Shown here: in pieces, positions 43,961 through 53,781 of the stretch
Position numbering within the stretch: the stretch's first letter is position 1
Layout: every line of letters starts with the position of its first letter
Source: Streptococcus timonensis
Lineage (GTDB): Bacteria > Bacillota > Bacilli > Lactobacillales > Streptococcaceae
NCBI RefSeq assembly: GCF_900095845.1
Contig: NZ_FMIX01000004.1
Coordinates: forward strand, 875,501 to 939,500
DNA length: 64,000 nucleotides
Direction: 5' to 3'
Notes under the pieces: generated by a model
Database searches by the model: none
Seen by the model: only the letters and a program-made list of their open reading frames with translations
Told to the model about the DNA's origin: nothing
Translations under genes and position numbers: made by a program

Positions 43961-45247
43961 CTAGGCACGAACAGTGACGCTTGTTCCATCTTCTTTATAG
44001 AGATTGATGAGACCTTCTTTCAAGGCACGTACCATGTCACCAGCTTCTACTGGTTGTGGAACCTTGATAGTCAAAAGTTCCATTGGATTTGGTGCACGAT
44101 CGATTTTATTTCCTTTGGCATCGTGAAGGTCTTCAATATAAGTTTCAAAATGACGGAAGCCTGGACCGTAGAACTCAACTTGGTCGCCTTCGTTGATAAC
44201 ATTACGTTGACGAATAGTTGCTGTTTGAGTTGCAGCATCATAAGCTACTACTTCAGCAACAAACTTGTATTCTGGAATCTTACGACGAGCACCAAACAGT
44301 TGTTCATTTTCAGATGGTGTTCCGTAGTAGAAACCTGTAGCCAATTCACGTTGGGCTACCTTCCACATTTCATCTACCAAATCTTGTTTAATGGCCTCAA
44401 ATTTTTCAGGGCTCTCAAGGTAAGCATCAACTGCAGCCTTATAGCAGTTTGTTACTGTCGAAACGTAGTGGATAGACTTCATACGGCCCTCTATCTTCAG
44501 ACTATCCACACCATTTTCAATCATATCTGGGATATGGTCAATCATAGACATATCAACCGCAGACATAGAGAATTCTTCAGGAATTTCTCCCTTAAGGCTC
44601 TTACGTTCTTGACCAAATGGCATGTCGTAAAGGTCATATTTCCAACGGCAAGATTGTGAACATCCACCACGGTTGGCATCACGCATACTCATGTGGTTTG
44701 AAAGTGTACAACGACCAGAGTAGGAAATACACATAGCTCCGTGGACAAATGCCTCAATCTCAACATCTGTACGTTTACGAATTTCCGCCAATTCTTCCAT
44801 TGACACTTCACGCGCCAAAACGACACGAGTTAAACCAAGTTCTTTCCAGAATTCTAAGGTTTCGTAGTTGGTCGCACTTGCTTGTGTTGAAAGGTGAATT
44901 TCAAGTCCTGGTGCTTCTGTTGCTGCAATCATGATCAGGGCTGGATCTGATACGATAACCGCTGCAATACCAATATCACGTAGTTTACGGAACCATTCTC
45001 CAGCGCCTTCTTCATTTCCTTCGTGCATAACCATATTGGCAGCCACATATACCTTAGCTCCATACTTAGCAGCGAACTGTACTCCTTCTTCCATTTGTTC
45101 GAAAGTAAAGTTCCCTGCACGGCTACGAAGACCATAGGCCTGACCACCGATAAAGACAGCATCTGCTCCATATTGAACAGCTACTTTTAGTTTTTCAAGT
45201 GTTCCTGCAGGTGATAGAACCTCAGGACGTTTCAAAGTTTTTGTCAT
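43961..45247 (-). CDS. U32 family protein, probable tRNA uridine hydroxylation factor
   Basis: I use the ATG at 45247 behind AATAGGAG (428 residues). U32 features: RPEVLSPAGTLEKLKVAVQYGADAVFIGGQAYGLRSRAGNF, EAFVHGAMCISYSGRCTLSNHM, RDANRGGCSQSCRWKY and the C-terminal β domain. The cysteines likely bind a metal cluster. It resembles B. subtilis YrrO/TrhP2, which acts in 5-hydroxyuridine formation at tRNA position 34; earlier annotation as peptidase or collagenase is probably not its main role. Confidence 0.9.
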   Translation of the reverse strand: MTKTLKRPEVLSPAGTLEKLKVAVQYGADAVFIGGQAYGLRSRAGNFTFEQMEEGVQFAAKYGAKVYVAANMVMHEGNEEGAGEWFRKLRDIGIAAVIVSDPALIMIAATEAPGLEIHLSTQASATNYETLEFWKELGLTRVVLAREVSMEELAEIRKRTDVEIEAFVHGAMCISYSGRCTLSNHMSMRDANRGGCSQSCRWKYDLYDMPFGQERKSLKGEIPEEFSMSAVDMSMIDHIPDMIENGVDSLKIEGRMKSIHYVSTVTNCYKAAVDAYLESPEKFEAIKQDLVDEMWKVAQRELATGFYYGTPSENEQLFGARRKIPEYKFVAEVVAYDAATQTATIRQRNVINEGDQVEFYGPGFRHFETYIEDLHDAKGNKIDRAPNPMELLTIKVPQPVEAGDMVRALKEGLINLYKEDGTSVTVRA

Positions 45248-45369
45248 GTTTTCTCCTATTTGCAATATAAAAGTTTAACACTAATCTTTACCATTTTATA
45301 GCAAAAAGGTTCTAAAATCAAGTTTTGATTGATTGTTTAGACAATTTTAATTATCTTGAAAAACTAAGC

Positions 45370-47580
45370 TCAGCGAACTGTTTCTATTTGCCAAGCACTC
45401 CAACCTTTAAAACGAATGGCCCCCTTTTGATCCGTTTTGTAAATCGAATTCCCAAGTTCTTGGTTATTCTCCCCATTTTTTTCTTTAAATTTTTTCTTCT
45501 TGTCTACAGAAATGACAGTGATTTTAGGCTGAAAGATTTCGAAGACTTTGACATCTGTCTTTTTCTTCGATGCTTGCTGATGAGTTAGCACTACATCTGC
45601 TTGGATTTTTGGACAAGACTTGTTTAAGAACTTCTCCTCTATATTTCCAGTGACTAGAAAAGTTTGATTTAGTAGCTTTCCATACATTACTATTGAGGCT
45701 TTACTATCACTATTTTGATTTTCGATTACTTCTAAACTGCTCCCAAAAATAAATAACTGCTCTCCTGTTTTAATAGGACGTACTTTCAAGTTACTTTCCT
45801 TTAATTTATCCATAAATTCTCTTTTAGATAGAGTCTCTTCAGTTACTAGAATCTCTCCAAGATTGAAGGATTTACTAATTTCTAGTAGATGGTCTAGTTG
45901 CTTAGGTTGACTGGTCGTTAGTACAAGCTGATCAATCTTTGCGACTCCTCTACTTTTTAGATAGGGGATTAAACTACGTTTGGCATTGCTCGTTATGACC
46001 TTCTCCTGCCAGGCTTCTTTTTTCTCAACTGCTAACTTTTCACCGACATCCAGTAATATTGTCTTTCCTGTCATGTCTCTTAGGAAAATGCTCCGTCCCT
46101 GCTCCATGTCTAGGACTGTGATTTCATTTTCCAGTGGATGTTTGGTTACTAAAAAGAGAGCTAGGACAAATAGTGCAATTATTGGTGTTTTTTTCAAATT
46201 TTTACGATAGTCATAGACTATAGCCAAAGAAATTAAAAGAAACACCAGAACCCAAAGACTCGGTTGACCAAAAACAAAGGGCCTAGTAGATAGCTGAGAT
46301 ACATAGCGTATGATGTTTTCTAGCCATTCAAAGAGAAAGTTAAACTGGGTAATAGGATATATCCATGACAGACAGAAGAGTATTGATAAAAGCGGTAGCA
46401 AGACCATATCAAATAAAAAAGAAAAAACAAAGGTTAAGAGTATGGACCAAGGTTGAAATTCAGAAAAATAGAATGATAAAATTGGCAGAATTCCTAAGGA
46501 AATAATGAAACTTTCTCTCACCAGACCTTTTATCCCTGCTACTTCTTCACCAGTCATGGTCAGGATAAAGGCATAGGCACAGGAGAGCACTCCACCAGCA
46601 GTTAGGAAGAAATTCGGCATCACGATAAACAAGACAAGGACTGTCAAAGTAAAATTATCCAGCCCCTTGAAACCATGTTGAGCCAAAAGTTTTTGTAACA
46701 GACTTCTAATAACAGAAGCTGAGAACCCTGTCAAACCTGAATAAACCAAGGAAAATGGATAGACAAGCCATTTTAAGTTTTCTTGGCTCATCCCCAGTCG
46801 CAAAAAGAATTTCTTAAAAGCATTCATGAAGAATCCTACTTGCATTCCTGACAGAGCAAAAAGATGAATAATCCCTAAACTTGAGTAGAGTTCATTCATT
46901 TCCTCAAAGTCTGAGTCCAAGTGTCCTAATAACAGACCTGTCATATAATTACTCATGGGGGCGGGAAAATTCCTTTTTATCCAGACAACTGCTTTTCTCC
47001 GCAAACTGGATAGATTTTCTCCTATATCCCAACTGCTTGCCTCTTTCATGCTATGAATTTTCGATATCGTTAAGGTTTGATAAATTCCCTGCGTTTTTAA
47101 ATAGTTTCGATAATCAAATCCAGCAAAATTTTTTGCCTCCTGAGGTATAGATAATTTCCCCTCTAAAGTAACATCAAAAAGATTAGTTAACTGTTGAAAC
47201 TCTTCTTTCTCAGATTCTGACTCAAGCTTATAATAAACATGAAAAAGTCTTCCCTCAGCCTTGCCTCGAAAAGATAAACTATCACCATTTACTTTGATAG
47301 TATCAGGCAAGATTCGTACCGTATTAACTGAGTCAACAAGATGTTGACTCGCTTTTTCTTGTTGCCATTTTTGAAATAAAAACCAGCTACCAAATAGACC
47401 ACAAACCAAGAGGACCTTGGTCGCAGTCTTCCATGGAAATTGAGAAAAGAGGCAGAGCATTAAAAAGACAAAGCCCAAAAGTGCTAAAAAGCTTGCTGAA
47501 AAAATAGCATAGTAGAGCCATAGTAAAAGAAAACTGAGATAGATTTTGGGGATGGGAAATCGACTAATCCACTGTGACAT
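45370..47580 (-). CDS. comEC: DNA uptake channel protein ComEC/Rec2
   Basis: This 736-residue protein has an N-terminal soluble domain (DUF4131-type OB, about 60-170) and the competence domain with ten or so helices. That domain includes MTGLLLGHL and IHLFALSGMQVGFFMNAFKKF. The C-terminal metallo-β-lactamase-like domain (from about 490) lacks an evident HxHxDH; the matching place reads LTTSQPKQLDHL. It carries single-stranded DNA across the membrane in transformation and overlaps comEA by 17 bases. Confidence 0.96.
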   Translation of the reverse strand: MSQWISRFPIPKIYLSFLLLWLYYAIFSASFLALLGFVFLMLCLFSQFPWKTATKVLLVCGLFGSWFLFQKWQQEKASQHLVDSVNTVRILPDTIKVNGDSLSFRGKAEGRLFHVYYKLESESEKEEFQQLTNLFDVTLEGKLSIPQEAKNFAGFDYRNYLKTQGIYQTLTISKIHSMKEASSWDIGENLSSLRRKAVVWIKRNFPAPMSNYMTGLLLGHLDSDFEEMNELYSSLGIIHLFALSGMQVGFFMNAFKKFFLRLGMSQENLKWLVYPFSLVYSGLTGFSASVIRSLLQKLLAQHGFKGLDNFTLTVLVLFIVMPNFFLTAGGVLSCAYAFILTMTGEEVAGIKGLVRESFIISLGILPILSFYFSEFQPWSILLTFVFSFLFDMVLLPLLSILFCLSWIYPITQFNFLFEWLENIIRYVSQLSTRPFVFGQPSLWVLVFLLISLAIVYDYRKNLKKTPIIALFVLALFLVTKHPLENEITVLDMEQGRSIFLRDMTGKTILLDVGEKLAVEKKEAWQEKVITSNAKRSLIPYLKSRGVAKIDQLVLTTSQPKQLDHLLEISKSFNLGEILVTEETLSKREFMDKLKESNLKVRPIKTGEQLFIFGSSLEVIENQNSDSKASIVMYGKLLNQTFLVTGNIEEKFLNKSCPKIQADVVLTHQQASKKKTDVKVFEIFQPKITVISVDKKKKFKEKNGENNQELGNSIYKTDQKGAIRFKGWSAWQIETVR

Positions 47581-48205
47581 ACTCTTTTAACTTTTCTATC
47601 GTTTTTGCACCAATACCAGAAACCTTTTTGAGCTCATCAACTGACTTAAACTTACCGTTGGTTTCGCGGTGGTCGATGATATCCTGTGCACGTTTGGCTC
47701 CCAACCCCTTGACTTGTTTCAGCTCCTCTAAACTGGCTTTATTGAGATTAACTTTCTTGTTTTCTTTGGTTTTGGTAGCATTTGAATATGCCTCTTGGTT
47801 GGTAGCTTCTTCCTTAGTCGGAACATAAACAAGTGCTTCGTCACTAATTCTCTGGGCAAGATTGATAGACTTACTATCAGCATTATCTGTCAATCCACCC
47901 GCTTTTTGGACAGCATTGTTGATACGACTTCCAACAGGCAAATCATAGATTCCAGGTGATTTGACCGCACCTTTGACATCAACAGTAATCAGATCTAGCT
48001 CCACCACTTCTTCCTTCTGATTTTTATCTTCCTTTTCCTCCGTCGAATCCTTTGAAACAGTTGTAACTTCTGTTTGCAAATTGCTTTCCTTAGCAGGTGC
48101 TTGCGTTGATGACTTCAGGAGGAAAAATCCACCCAAGATTAAACCCAAACTAGCACAGATAACAATGATTTTATATTCTTTGATTTTCTCAATAAGTTCT
48201 TCCAT
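47564..48205 (-). CDS. comEA: Competence DNA receptor ComEA
   Basis: This 213-residue protein has an N-terminal membrane anchor (about residues 11-30), a charged linker and a SLBB-like domain (DLITVDVKGAVKSPGIYDLPVGSRINNAVQKAGG). Two helix-hairpin-helix motifs close it (VNLNKASLEELKQVKGLGAKRAQDII and FKSVDELKKVSGIGAKTIEKL). It binds double-stranded DNA at the cell surface. The cin-box upstream ties it to SigX. Confidence 0.97.
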   Translation of the reverse strand: MEELIEKIKEYKIIVICASLGLILGGFFLLKSSTQAPAKESNLQTEVTTVSKDSTEEKEDKNQKEEVVELDLITVDVKGAVKSPGIYDLPVGSRINNAVQKAGGLTDNADSKSINLAQRISDEALVYVPTKEEATNQEAYSNATKTKENKKVNLNKASLEELKQVKGLGAKRAQDIIDHRETNGKFKSVDELKKVSGIGAKTIEKLKEYVTVD

Positions 48206-48224
48206 AATTTCTCCTCTCTTATCT

Positions 48225-48232
48225 TATTCGTA
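48225..48232 (-). promoter_or_regulatory. Cin-box (SigX/ComX promoter) of comEA-comEC
   Basis: The minus strand reads TACGAATA, the exact streptococcal combox -10-like element, 20 bases upstream of the comEA ATG. It means late-competence induction. Confidence 0.92.
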
Positions 48233-48240
48233 ATGCAAAG

Positions 48241-48272
48241 AAAAAACAGCTGAAAAATCTTTTCAACTGCTT
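48241..48272 (-). terminator. Terminator after the GNAT gene
   Basis: The minus strand CAGTTGAAAA and TTTTCAGCTG (one wobble, short loop) is followed by TTTTTT. It shields comEA from read-through. Confidence 0.75.
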
Positions 48273-48840
48273 ACTTATTTGCAAAATAATCTTCTTTGGT
48301 CAAGACATAATGGACATCTGTTACGAATCTTCCAGGTTCACTTTTATCCATTCTAGCATATGGTTCTTCGTGAGAGAAACGCATTCCTGATTTCTCCATG
48401 ACCTTTCCTGATGCGGGATTATCCTTATCATGAAGGGCGGTCAACCTATTCATCCCTATCTTTTCAAAAACTAGTTCAATCACGGCTCGATTGGCCTCTG
48501 TCGTCAATCCTTGGTTCCAATATTTTTTATGGATAATATAGCCAATGGCTGCCTTCTTAAGGACAGTATCCATCTTGTGCAGGTCAATGGTTCCGATAAA
48601 CTCTCCACTACTTTTTAGTTCAATACCCCATCGGCCCAATGGATTTGCTAGATAAAACTGAGCAATATTATTCTTGGTTTCCTCTAGACTTTGATTGGTT
48701 GGAAAAGTGTAGCGAGTAGTTTCCTTATCTGAAGCATATTCAAACATGGCTTCTGCATCGTCAAGTGTTACTGGTCTAAGTACTAAGCGTTCAGTTTCGA
48801 TAATTGGATGCTTAGCTAGTTTGATAAATAGTGATTCCAT
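48271..48840 (-). CDS. GNAT acetyltransferase, RimJ/RimL type
   Basis: I use ATG 48840 behind GGGAGG (189 residues). RimJ/L features: IETERLVLRPVTLDDAEAMFEYAS, GEFIGTIDLHKMD, IGYIIHKKYWNQGLTTEANRAVIELVF and NPASGKVMEKSGMRF. It would transfer an acetyl group to a protein N-terminus or small amine; the substrate is not known. Confidence 0.9.
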   Translation of the reverse strand: MESLFIKLAKHPIIETERLVLRPVTLDDAEAMFEYASDKETTRYTFPTNQSLEETKNNIAQFYLANPLGRWGIELKSSGEFIGTIDLHKMDTVLKKAAIGYIIHKKYWNQGLTTEANRAVIELVFEKIGMNRLTALHDKDNPASGKVMEKSGMRFSHEEPYARMDKSEPGRFVTDVHYVLTKEDYFANK

Positions 48841-48921
48841 TGCCCAGTCCTCCCTTTTTCTTTGAAAAAAATTATTTTCTAAAAGCTTAGCAAAAAATGC
48901 AGTAGAATTCAAGAATTTTTC

Positions 48922-48950
48922 TTGATTTTCGTCCAACTTTCATATAAAAT
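48922..48950 (+). promoter_or_regulatory. Promoter of ald
   Basis: TTGATT, 17 bases, TAAAAT on the plus strand. The predicted start falls about seven bases later, at the beginning of the leader hairpin. Confidence 0.6.
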
Positions 48951-48951
48951 A

Positions 48952-48993
48952 AAACCATCAGATGAATCCCTTGGATTCTATCACTGATGGTTT
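48952..48993. promoter_or_regulatory. Large stem-loop in the ald leader
   Basis: AAACCATCAG (48952-48961) and CTGATGGTTT (48984-48993) pair perfectly; inside, GAATCC and GGATTC form a second helix. It lies at the 5' end of the ald transcript, with no U-run on the plus strand, so it is more likely a leader or protecting structure than an ald terminator. On the minus strand TTTTATTTTA follows. A further palindrome GGTTCC-TG-GAACC lies at 48999-49011. Confidence 0.6.
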
Positions 48994-49031
48994 ATTAAGG
49001 TTCCTGGAACCTAAAAAAGGAGAAAATCTCT

Positions 49032-50144
49032 ATGCTAATTGGAATTCCAAAAGAAATTAAAAACAATGAAAATCGTGTGGCTTTAACACCTGCCGGTGTC
49101 CACAGTTTGGTTGGTCGTGGACATCGAGTGCTCGTTGAAACAAATGCAGGACTTGGTTCTGGTTTTGCCGATGCTGATTATGAAAAACAAGGTGCAGAAA
49201 TTGTTCCGACCGCAAAAGAAGCTTGGGCTGCAGAGTTAGTTGTTAAAGTAAAAGAACCTCTAGATACTGAATATCAGTACCTACGTGATGATTTACTTCT
49301 CTTCACCTACTTGCATATGGCAGCAGCCCCAGAATTAGCGGATGCTATGCTTGCAGCGAAAACAACTGGTGTTGCTTACGAGACTGTACGTGACAATCAA
49401 GGTCAACTACCATTGTTAGTCCCTATGAGTGAAGTTGCTGGTCGTATGGCTGTCCAAATCGGAGCTCACTTCTTGACTAAACAAGCTGGGGGTTCAGGTG
49501 TTCTTTTGGGTGGTGTCCCAGGTGTTCCTAAAGGTAAAGTAACTATTATCGGTGGTGGTGTAGTTGGTACTCACGCTGCACGTATCGCTCTTGGTTTGGG
49601 AGCTCAAGTTACTATTTTAGATATCAGTGCTAAACGTCTTTCAGTTCTTGAAGATGTCTTTGGTCATCAAATCCAAACACTCATGTCTAACCCATTTAAT
49701 ATCGAAGCAAGTGTTCGTGATGCTGACGTAGTTATCGGAGCGGTTCTAATCCCTGGAGCAAAAGCACCAAAACTTGTGACAAATGAAATGGTTCAACAAA
49801 TGAGACCTGGTTCTGTTATCGTTGACGTTGCTGTTGACCAAGGTGGGGTTATCGCTACAGCTGACCGTGTTACTACACATGACAACCCTGTCTATGAAAA
49901 ACATGGTGTCCTTCACTATGCAGTAGCAAACATTCCTGGAGCCGTTGCTCGTACTTCTACTATTGCACTTACGAATGTGACCCTTCCATATATCGAAGCC
50001 TTGGCAGGAAAAGGATTTAAGAAAGCAATCCTTGACGATGCTGGATTACGTGAAGGTGTAACAACTTATCAAGGTCAACTTACAAGTCAACCTGTTGCTG
50101 AAGGTTTACATCGTGAGTTTACTTCAATCAGTGAGCTTATTTAA
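49032..50144 (+). CDS. ald: Alanine dehydrogenase
   Basis: This 370-residue protein has [23 protein letters not shown], the NAD-binding [24 protein letters not shown] (about 173-200) and [26 protein letters not shown]. It interconverts L-alanine and pyruvate with NADH and ammonia. The site AAAAAAGGAG precedes the ATG. The gene looks intact, although alanine dehydrogenase is degenerate in some relatives. Confidence 0.97.
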   Translation: MLIGIPKEIKNNENRVALTPAGVHSLVGRGHRVLVETNAGLGSGFADADYEKQGAEIVPTAKEAWAAELVVKVKEPLDTEYQYLRDDLLLFTYLHMAAAPELADAMLAAKTTGVAYETVRDNQGQLPLLVPMSEVAGRMAVQIGAHFLTKQAGGSGVLLGGVPGVPKGKVTIIGGGVVGTHAARIALGLGAQVTILDISAKRLSVLEDVFGHQIQTLMSNPFNIEASVRDADVVIGAVLIPGAKAPKLVTNEMVQQMRPGSVIVDVAVDQGGVIATADRVTTHDNPVYEKHGVLHYAVANIPGAVARTSTIALTNVTLPYIEALAGKGFKKAILDDAGLREGVTTYQGQLTSQPVAEGLHREFTSISELI

Positions 50145-50150
50145 TCATTA

Positions 50151-50183
50151 AAAAAGAGCAGTTCAGACGAACTTGCTCTTTTT
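50151..50183. terminator. Bidirectional terminator between ald and phoH
   Basis: AAAAAGAGCA/AGTTC and GAAC/TGCTCTTTTT stem with one bulge and U-rich tails in both directions, serving the convergent units. Confidence 0.88.
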
Positions 50184-50185
50184 CT

Positions 50186-51172
50186 TTATTCTGTTTCTTC
50201 TTGATTTTCTGCTGCTTTGATAGGTCGAGGTTCATAGGCTATAATAATCTGAGCGACTACTGGATGTCGGACAACGTCCTTGGCTGAGAAGTGTACAAAG
50301 TCGATTTGGTGAATGTTCTTAAGTTTTTCTTGGGCATCGATCAAACCTGACTTGACATTGCGAGGTAGGTCAATCTGACTAATATCACCATTGACAATCA
50401 TTTTAGAATTGAATCCTAAACGTGTCAAGAACATCTTCATCTGCATGATGGTTGTATTTTGTGCTTCATCCAAAATGACAAAGGCATCATCCAAGGTACG
50501 TCCACGCATATAGGCCAAAGGTGCAATCTCAATAATTTCTCGCTCCATGAGACGAGTTGTTTGGTCTTTCCCTAAAATCTGATATAAGGCATCGTATACT
50601 GGACGAAGATAAGGGTCTACCTTTTCCTTCAAATCTCCTGGTAGAAATCCCAAACTTTCCCCAGCTTCTACTGCTGGACGAGTTAAGATGATACGCTTAA
50701 CTTGACCACGCTTGAGTGCTGTCACTGCCAAAGTCACTGCTAGAAATGTCTTACCCGTCCCAGCAGGCCCAATTCCAAAGGTAACATCGTGATTCTTAAC
50801 ACTATCAACATAAAGCTTTTGTCCTAGTGTCTTCACACGAATAGGCTTACCAGTATTATCTTTGATGATTTCTTCTTCATAGAGGGCGACAAACTTATCA
50901 ATTTCATGATTTCTCACCATATTAATGGCTGTTACCACATCAGGAGTTCCGACAGTCATCCCACGATTGACCAAGACCATCAAGGCCTGTATAACCTGAC
51001 GTGCTTCTTCACAAGATGACTCCTCTCCCAAGACTTGTACAATCTCTGTACGAGCATGGATGATAATATCTAACTCTTCCTCCATCAAACGAAGATGGCG
51101 TTCATTGGAACCAAAAAGATGAAACAGGTCATCTGGATGACTTAACTGAATGTCTATTGAATGTTCCTTCAA
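50186..51172 (-). CDS. phoH: PhoH family ATPase
   Basis: This 328-residue protein starts at TTG. It has P-loop GIGPAGTGKT (133-142), DDAFVILDEAQNTT (Walker B) and a SuperFamily-1 helicase-like fold. It belongs to the PhoH-like proteins, which act in RNA metabolism. An extended -10 promoter (TGCTATAAT) lies about 50 bases upstream. Confidence 0.95.
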   Translation of the reverse strand: MKEHSIDIQLSHPDDLFHLFGSNERHLRLMEEELDIIIHARTEIVQVLGEESSCEEARQVIQALMVLVNRGMTVGTPDVVTAINMVRNHEIDKFVALYEEEIIKDNTGKPIRVKTLGQKLYVDSVKNHDVTFGIGPAGTGKTFLAVTLAVTALKRGQVKRIILTRPAVEAGESLGFLPGDLKEKVDPYLRPVYDALYQILGKDQTTRLMEREIIEIAPLAYMRGRTLDDAFVILDEAQNTTIMQMKMFLTRLGFNSKMIVNGDISQIDLPRNVKSGLIDAQEKLKNIHQIDFVHFSAKDVVRHPVVAQIIIAYEPRPIKAAENQEETE

Positions 51173-51255
51173 ACAAAGAACCTCTCTAACTCTTTAATTT
51201 TTTTTATTATAGCAAAGGCATTTAGAAAATGCTATCCTCAACACCTAAAGCAGAT

Positions 51256-51471
51256 CTAATGTTCTACATATTCCTGCCAGATACGATCGAAGTCTCCCAT
51301 ATTAAAGGAAAAACTGGCATGTTCTTCTAAAAATCGACTGACTTGATCAAAATCATCCGTGTGTTTTGGGAAAGCTGATTCCTCAAAGGCAAGATCCGCT
51401 AAAATTGCTTTAGGACTATGACTTTTAGGATTACGCTCTGTCATAAGCCAAGTATAAAATGATTTTCTCAT
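51256..51471 (-). CDS. YozE family protein (SAM-like)
   Basis: This 71-residue protein is [20 protein letters not shown]...[39 protein letters not shown], the YozE/UPF0346 pattern. The small helical family has no known function. It follows cvfB by eight bases in the same operon. Confidence 0.93.
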   Translation of the reverse strand: MRKSFYTWLMTERNPKSHSPKAILADLAFEESAFPKHTDDFDQVSRFLEEHASFSFNMGDFDRIWQEYVEH

Positions 51472-51479
51472 ATAACTCC

Positions 51480-52334
51480 CTAAATTAACTCTGTTCCAAA
51501 CTCATCCTGTTTGATTTTCCCAGCCTTCATCAAGCCACCAAGTGCTTTTTTGAACTGACCTTTAGAGATACCGAAGGTTGCCTTAATATCGTCAGGTGAC
51601 GATTTGTCATTCAAGGTCATAAATCCACCATTGCTTTCCAAGTATGTCAAAATCATTTGTGCATCATTTTCTAACATCTCAAAAGATCGAGGTTTAAGTG
51701 AGAGATTAAGGGTACGATCAACCTCACGGAAGCCTATCACACGCACATCTAGGACTTGACCCAAACGTGGCTCTGCATAACGTTCACTTGGATGAATAAA
51801 GCCCAGCATATTATTTTCAGGTAGATAAACGAAGGTACCCGATAACTTAAGACGATAAACGATTGCAGGCCAGTTCTGGTTTTGCATGTTGTTGTAGGCA
51901 GGACGTGCTAATCGTTGGAAGTCCTCTTGGTAGGCTAAGAGTCCCCAGATACGGTCTTTCTTATCTACTTCTAGACGAACATAAAGTTTATCGCCCTTCT
52001 TAGGCCAAAGCTCTTTCAGTTCAGGTAGGATATCCAGTGACACAACGATTTCCTTGTCAGGAAGCCCTGTATCAACAAAGACACCCAAATCCTTTCGAAC
52101 TTCTGTTACTGTTCCCCAACCAAATTGCTCCTGAGTCGCAGTCACTTCTAAGGTAGTCAAGCGAAGTTTTTGCTTCATATCCGTGTAGGCAAAGCCTTTA
52201 ACGGTATCACCTATTGCATGCTGGCCTTCTTCCTTATCTAGAGCATAGGTCTGACCATCCTTTTGGACAAAGTAAAAACTGTCATTTTCATCAGTTATCA
52301 GACCGATTATAAAACTAGCAAGATTTGTATTCAT
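51480..52334 (-). CDS. cvfB: RNA-binding virulence regulator CvfB
   Basis: I use ATG 52334 behind AAGGAAA (284 residues). It has several S1-type RNA-binding domains ([44 protein letters not shown]) and a C-terminal winged helix ([30 protein letters not shown]). It matches CvfB/YitL, which affects virulence factor expression in staphylococci. Confidence 0.93.
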   Translation of the reverse strand: MNTNLASFIIGLITDENDSFYFVQKDGQTYALDKEEGQHAIGDTVKGFAYTDMKQKLRLTTLEVTATQEQFGWGTVTEVRKDLGVFVDTGLPDKEIVVSLDILPELKELWPKKGDKLYVRLEVDKKDRIWGLLAYQEDFQRLARPAYNNMQNQNWPAIVYRLKLSGTFVYLPENNMLGFIHPSERYAEPRLGQVLDVRVIGFREVDRTLNLSLKPRSFEMLENDAQMILTYLESNGGFMTLNDKSSPDDIKATFGISKGQFKKALGGLMKAGKIKQDEFGTELI

Positions 52335-52351
52335 GTTTCCTTCTTTCGAAT

Positions 52352-52382
52352 AAAACTCAGCCAGCAATGCCAACTGAGTTTT
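52352..52382 (-). terminator. Terminator after frr
   Basis: AAAACTCAG and CTGAGTTTT around 13 bases. U-rich sequence follows on both strands. It ends the pyrH-frr transcript before cvfB. Confidence 0.85.
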
Positions 52383-52394
52383 TCTGTTTATTTC

Positions 52395-52952
52395 TCAGAC
52401 TTCCAATAGTTCTTTTTCTTTATTGGTGGTCATTTCATCGATGTGTTTAACAGCATCGTCTGTAGCTTTTTGAATATCTTTTTCAAGAGTTTTCAACTCA
52501 TCTTCAGTGATTTCTTTAGCTTTTTCTTGTTTCTTAGCTTCATCCATAGCATCACGACGAATGTTACGGATAGCAACTTTAGCATTCTCACCAACTTTTT
52601 TCACTTCTTTAGCAAGGTCACGACGAGTTTCCTCTGTAAGAGCTGGAATTACTAAGCGAATAACAGAACCATCGTTAGCTGGTGTAATACCAAGGTCTGA
52701 AGCGTTTAAGGCACGTTCGATATCTTTTAAAGAAGTTTTATCAAATGGTGTTACCAACAAAACACGCGCTTCAGGGATTGTGATTGAAGCAATTTGGTTA
52801 AGAGGTGTTTCAACTCCATAATATTCTACATGGATACGGTCAAGCAAGCTAGCGTTAGCTCGTCCTGCACGGATACTTCCAAACTCACGAGAAAGTGAGT
52901 GGTGAGATTGGGTCATTCTCTCTTTTGCTTTTTCAACAATTGCGTTTGCCAT
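52395..52952 (-). CDS. frr: Ribosome recycling factor
   Basis: This 185-residue protein has the three-helix-bundle RRF sequence: [39 protein letters not shown] to LVTPFDK and the conserved [27 protein letters not shown]. With EF-G it splits post-termination ribosomes. It follows pyrH by nine bases. Confidence 0.99.
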   Translation of the reverse strand: MANAIVEKAKERMTQSHHSLSREFGSIRAGRANASLLDRIHVEYYGVETPLNQIASITIPEARVLLVTPFDKTSLKDIERALNASDLGITPANDGSVIRLVIPALTEETRRDLAKEVKKVGENAKVAIRNIRRDAMDEAKKQEKAKEITEDELKTLEKDIQKATDDAVKHIDEMTTNKEKELLEV

Positions 52953-52961
52953 AATCTTATT

Positions 52962-53696
52962 TTATTCCTTTTCTTCAATATTGTTAGAAACTGTAGTTCC
53001 GATATTTTCACCAAATACAACACGTTTGATATTGCCTGGTTGGTTCATGTTAAAGACAACCAAGTCGATATCGTTGTCCATTGAAAGTGTTGAAGCAGTC
53101 GAATCCATGATTCGAAGACCTTTACTAATAACATCACGGTGAGTCAATTCTTCAAACTTAACCGCTGTCTTATCTTTCTTAGGATCGGCATTATAAACAC
53201 CATCAACACCATTTTTTGCCATCAAAATGGCGTCTGCCTCAATTTCAGCCGCACGAAGGGCTGCTGTTGTATCCGTTGAGAAGTAAGGTGAACCAACTCC
53301 AGCACCAAAGATAACAATACGACCTTTTTCAAGATGACGAAGGGCACGTCCTCGAATATAAGGTTCAGCTACTTGTTGCATTGCGATTGCAGTCTGAACG
53401 CGTGTATCCACTCCAACTTGTTGCAATGAATCTGCCATCACAAGAGCGTTCATAACTGTTCCAAGCATTCCTGTATAGTCTGCTTGTACACGATCCATGC
53501 CAGCTTCCGCAGCAGGTTCTCCACGCCAAAGGTTACCACCTCCGATAACGAGAGCAATTTCAATTCCTAAGTTATGTACTTCTTGAATTTCTTGTGCCAT
53601 TGCTTGAACTGTTTTAATATCAATACCTACACCACGTTCACCAGCAAGGGCCTCACCTGATAACTTGATCAAAATGCGTTTATATTTTGGTTCCAC
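52962..53696 (-). CDS. pyrH: UMP kinase
   Basis: I use the GTG at 53696, nine bases after AAAGGAG (244 residues, [19 protein letters not shown]). Features: [67 protein letters not shown] and [14 protein letters not shown]. It makes UDP from UMP as a hexamer. A longer ATG frame to 53723 includes the ribosome site itself. Confidence 0.97.
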   Translation of the reverse strand: MEPKYKRILIKLSGEALAGERGVGIDIKTVQAMAQEIQEVHNLGIEIALVIGGGNLWRGEPAAEAGMDRVQADYTGMLGTVMNALVMADSLQQVGVDTRVQTAIAMQQVAEPYIRGRALRHLEKGRIVIFGAGVGSPYFSTDTTAALRAAEIEADAILMAKNGVDGVYNADPKKDKTAVKFEELTHRDVISKGLRIMDSTASTLSMDNDIDLVVFNMNQPGNIKRVVFGENIGTTVSNNIEEKE

Positions 53697-53781
53697 CTGA
53701 CTTCGCTCCTTTGTTTTATTCAAACTATTTTATCACATTTTTTGATAATTTTATAGTCTCACGGACCAAACTTTCAAAAAA

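Noticed and set aside
44054..44659. 201-codon plus-strand ORF across the U32 gene
   Set aside because: The opposite frame is a well-conserved enzyme; the ORF has no promoter or ribosome site.
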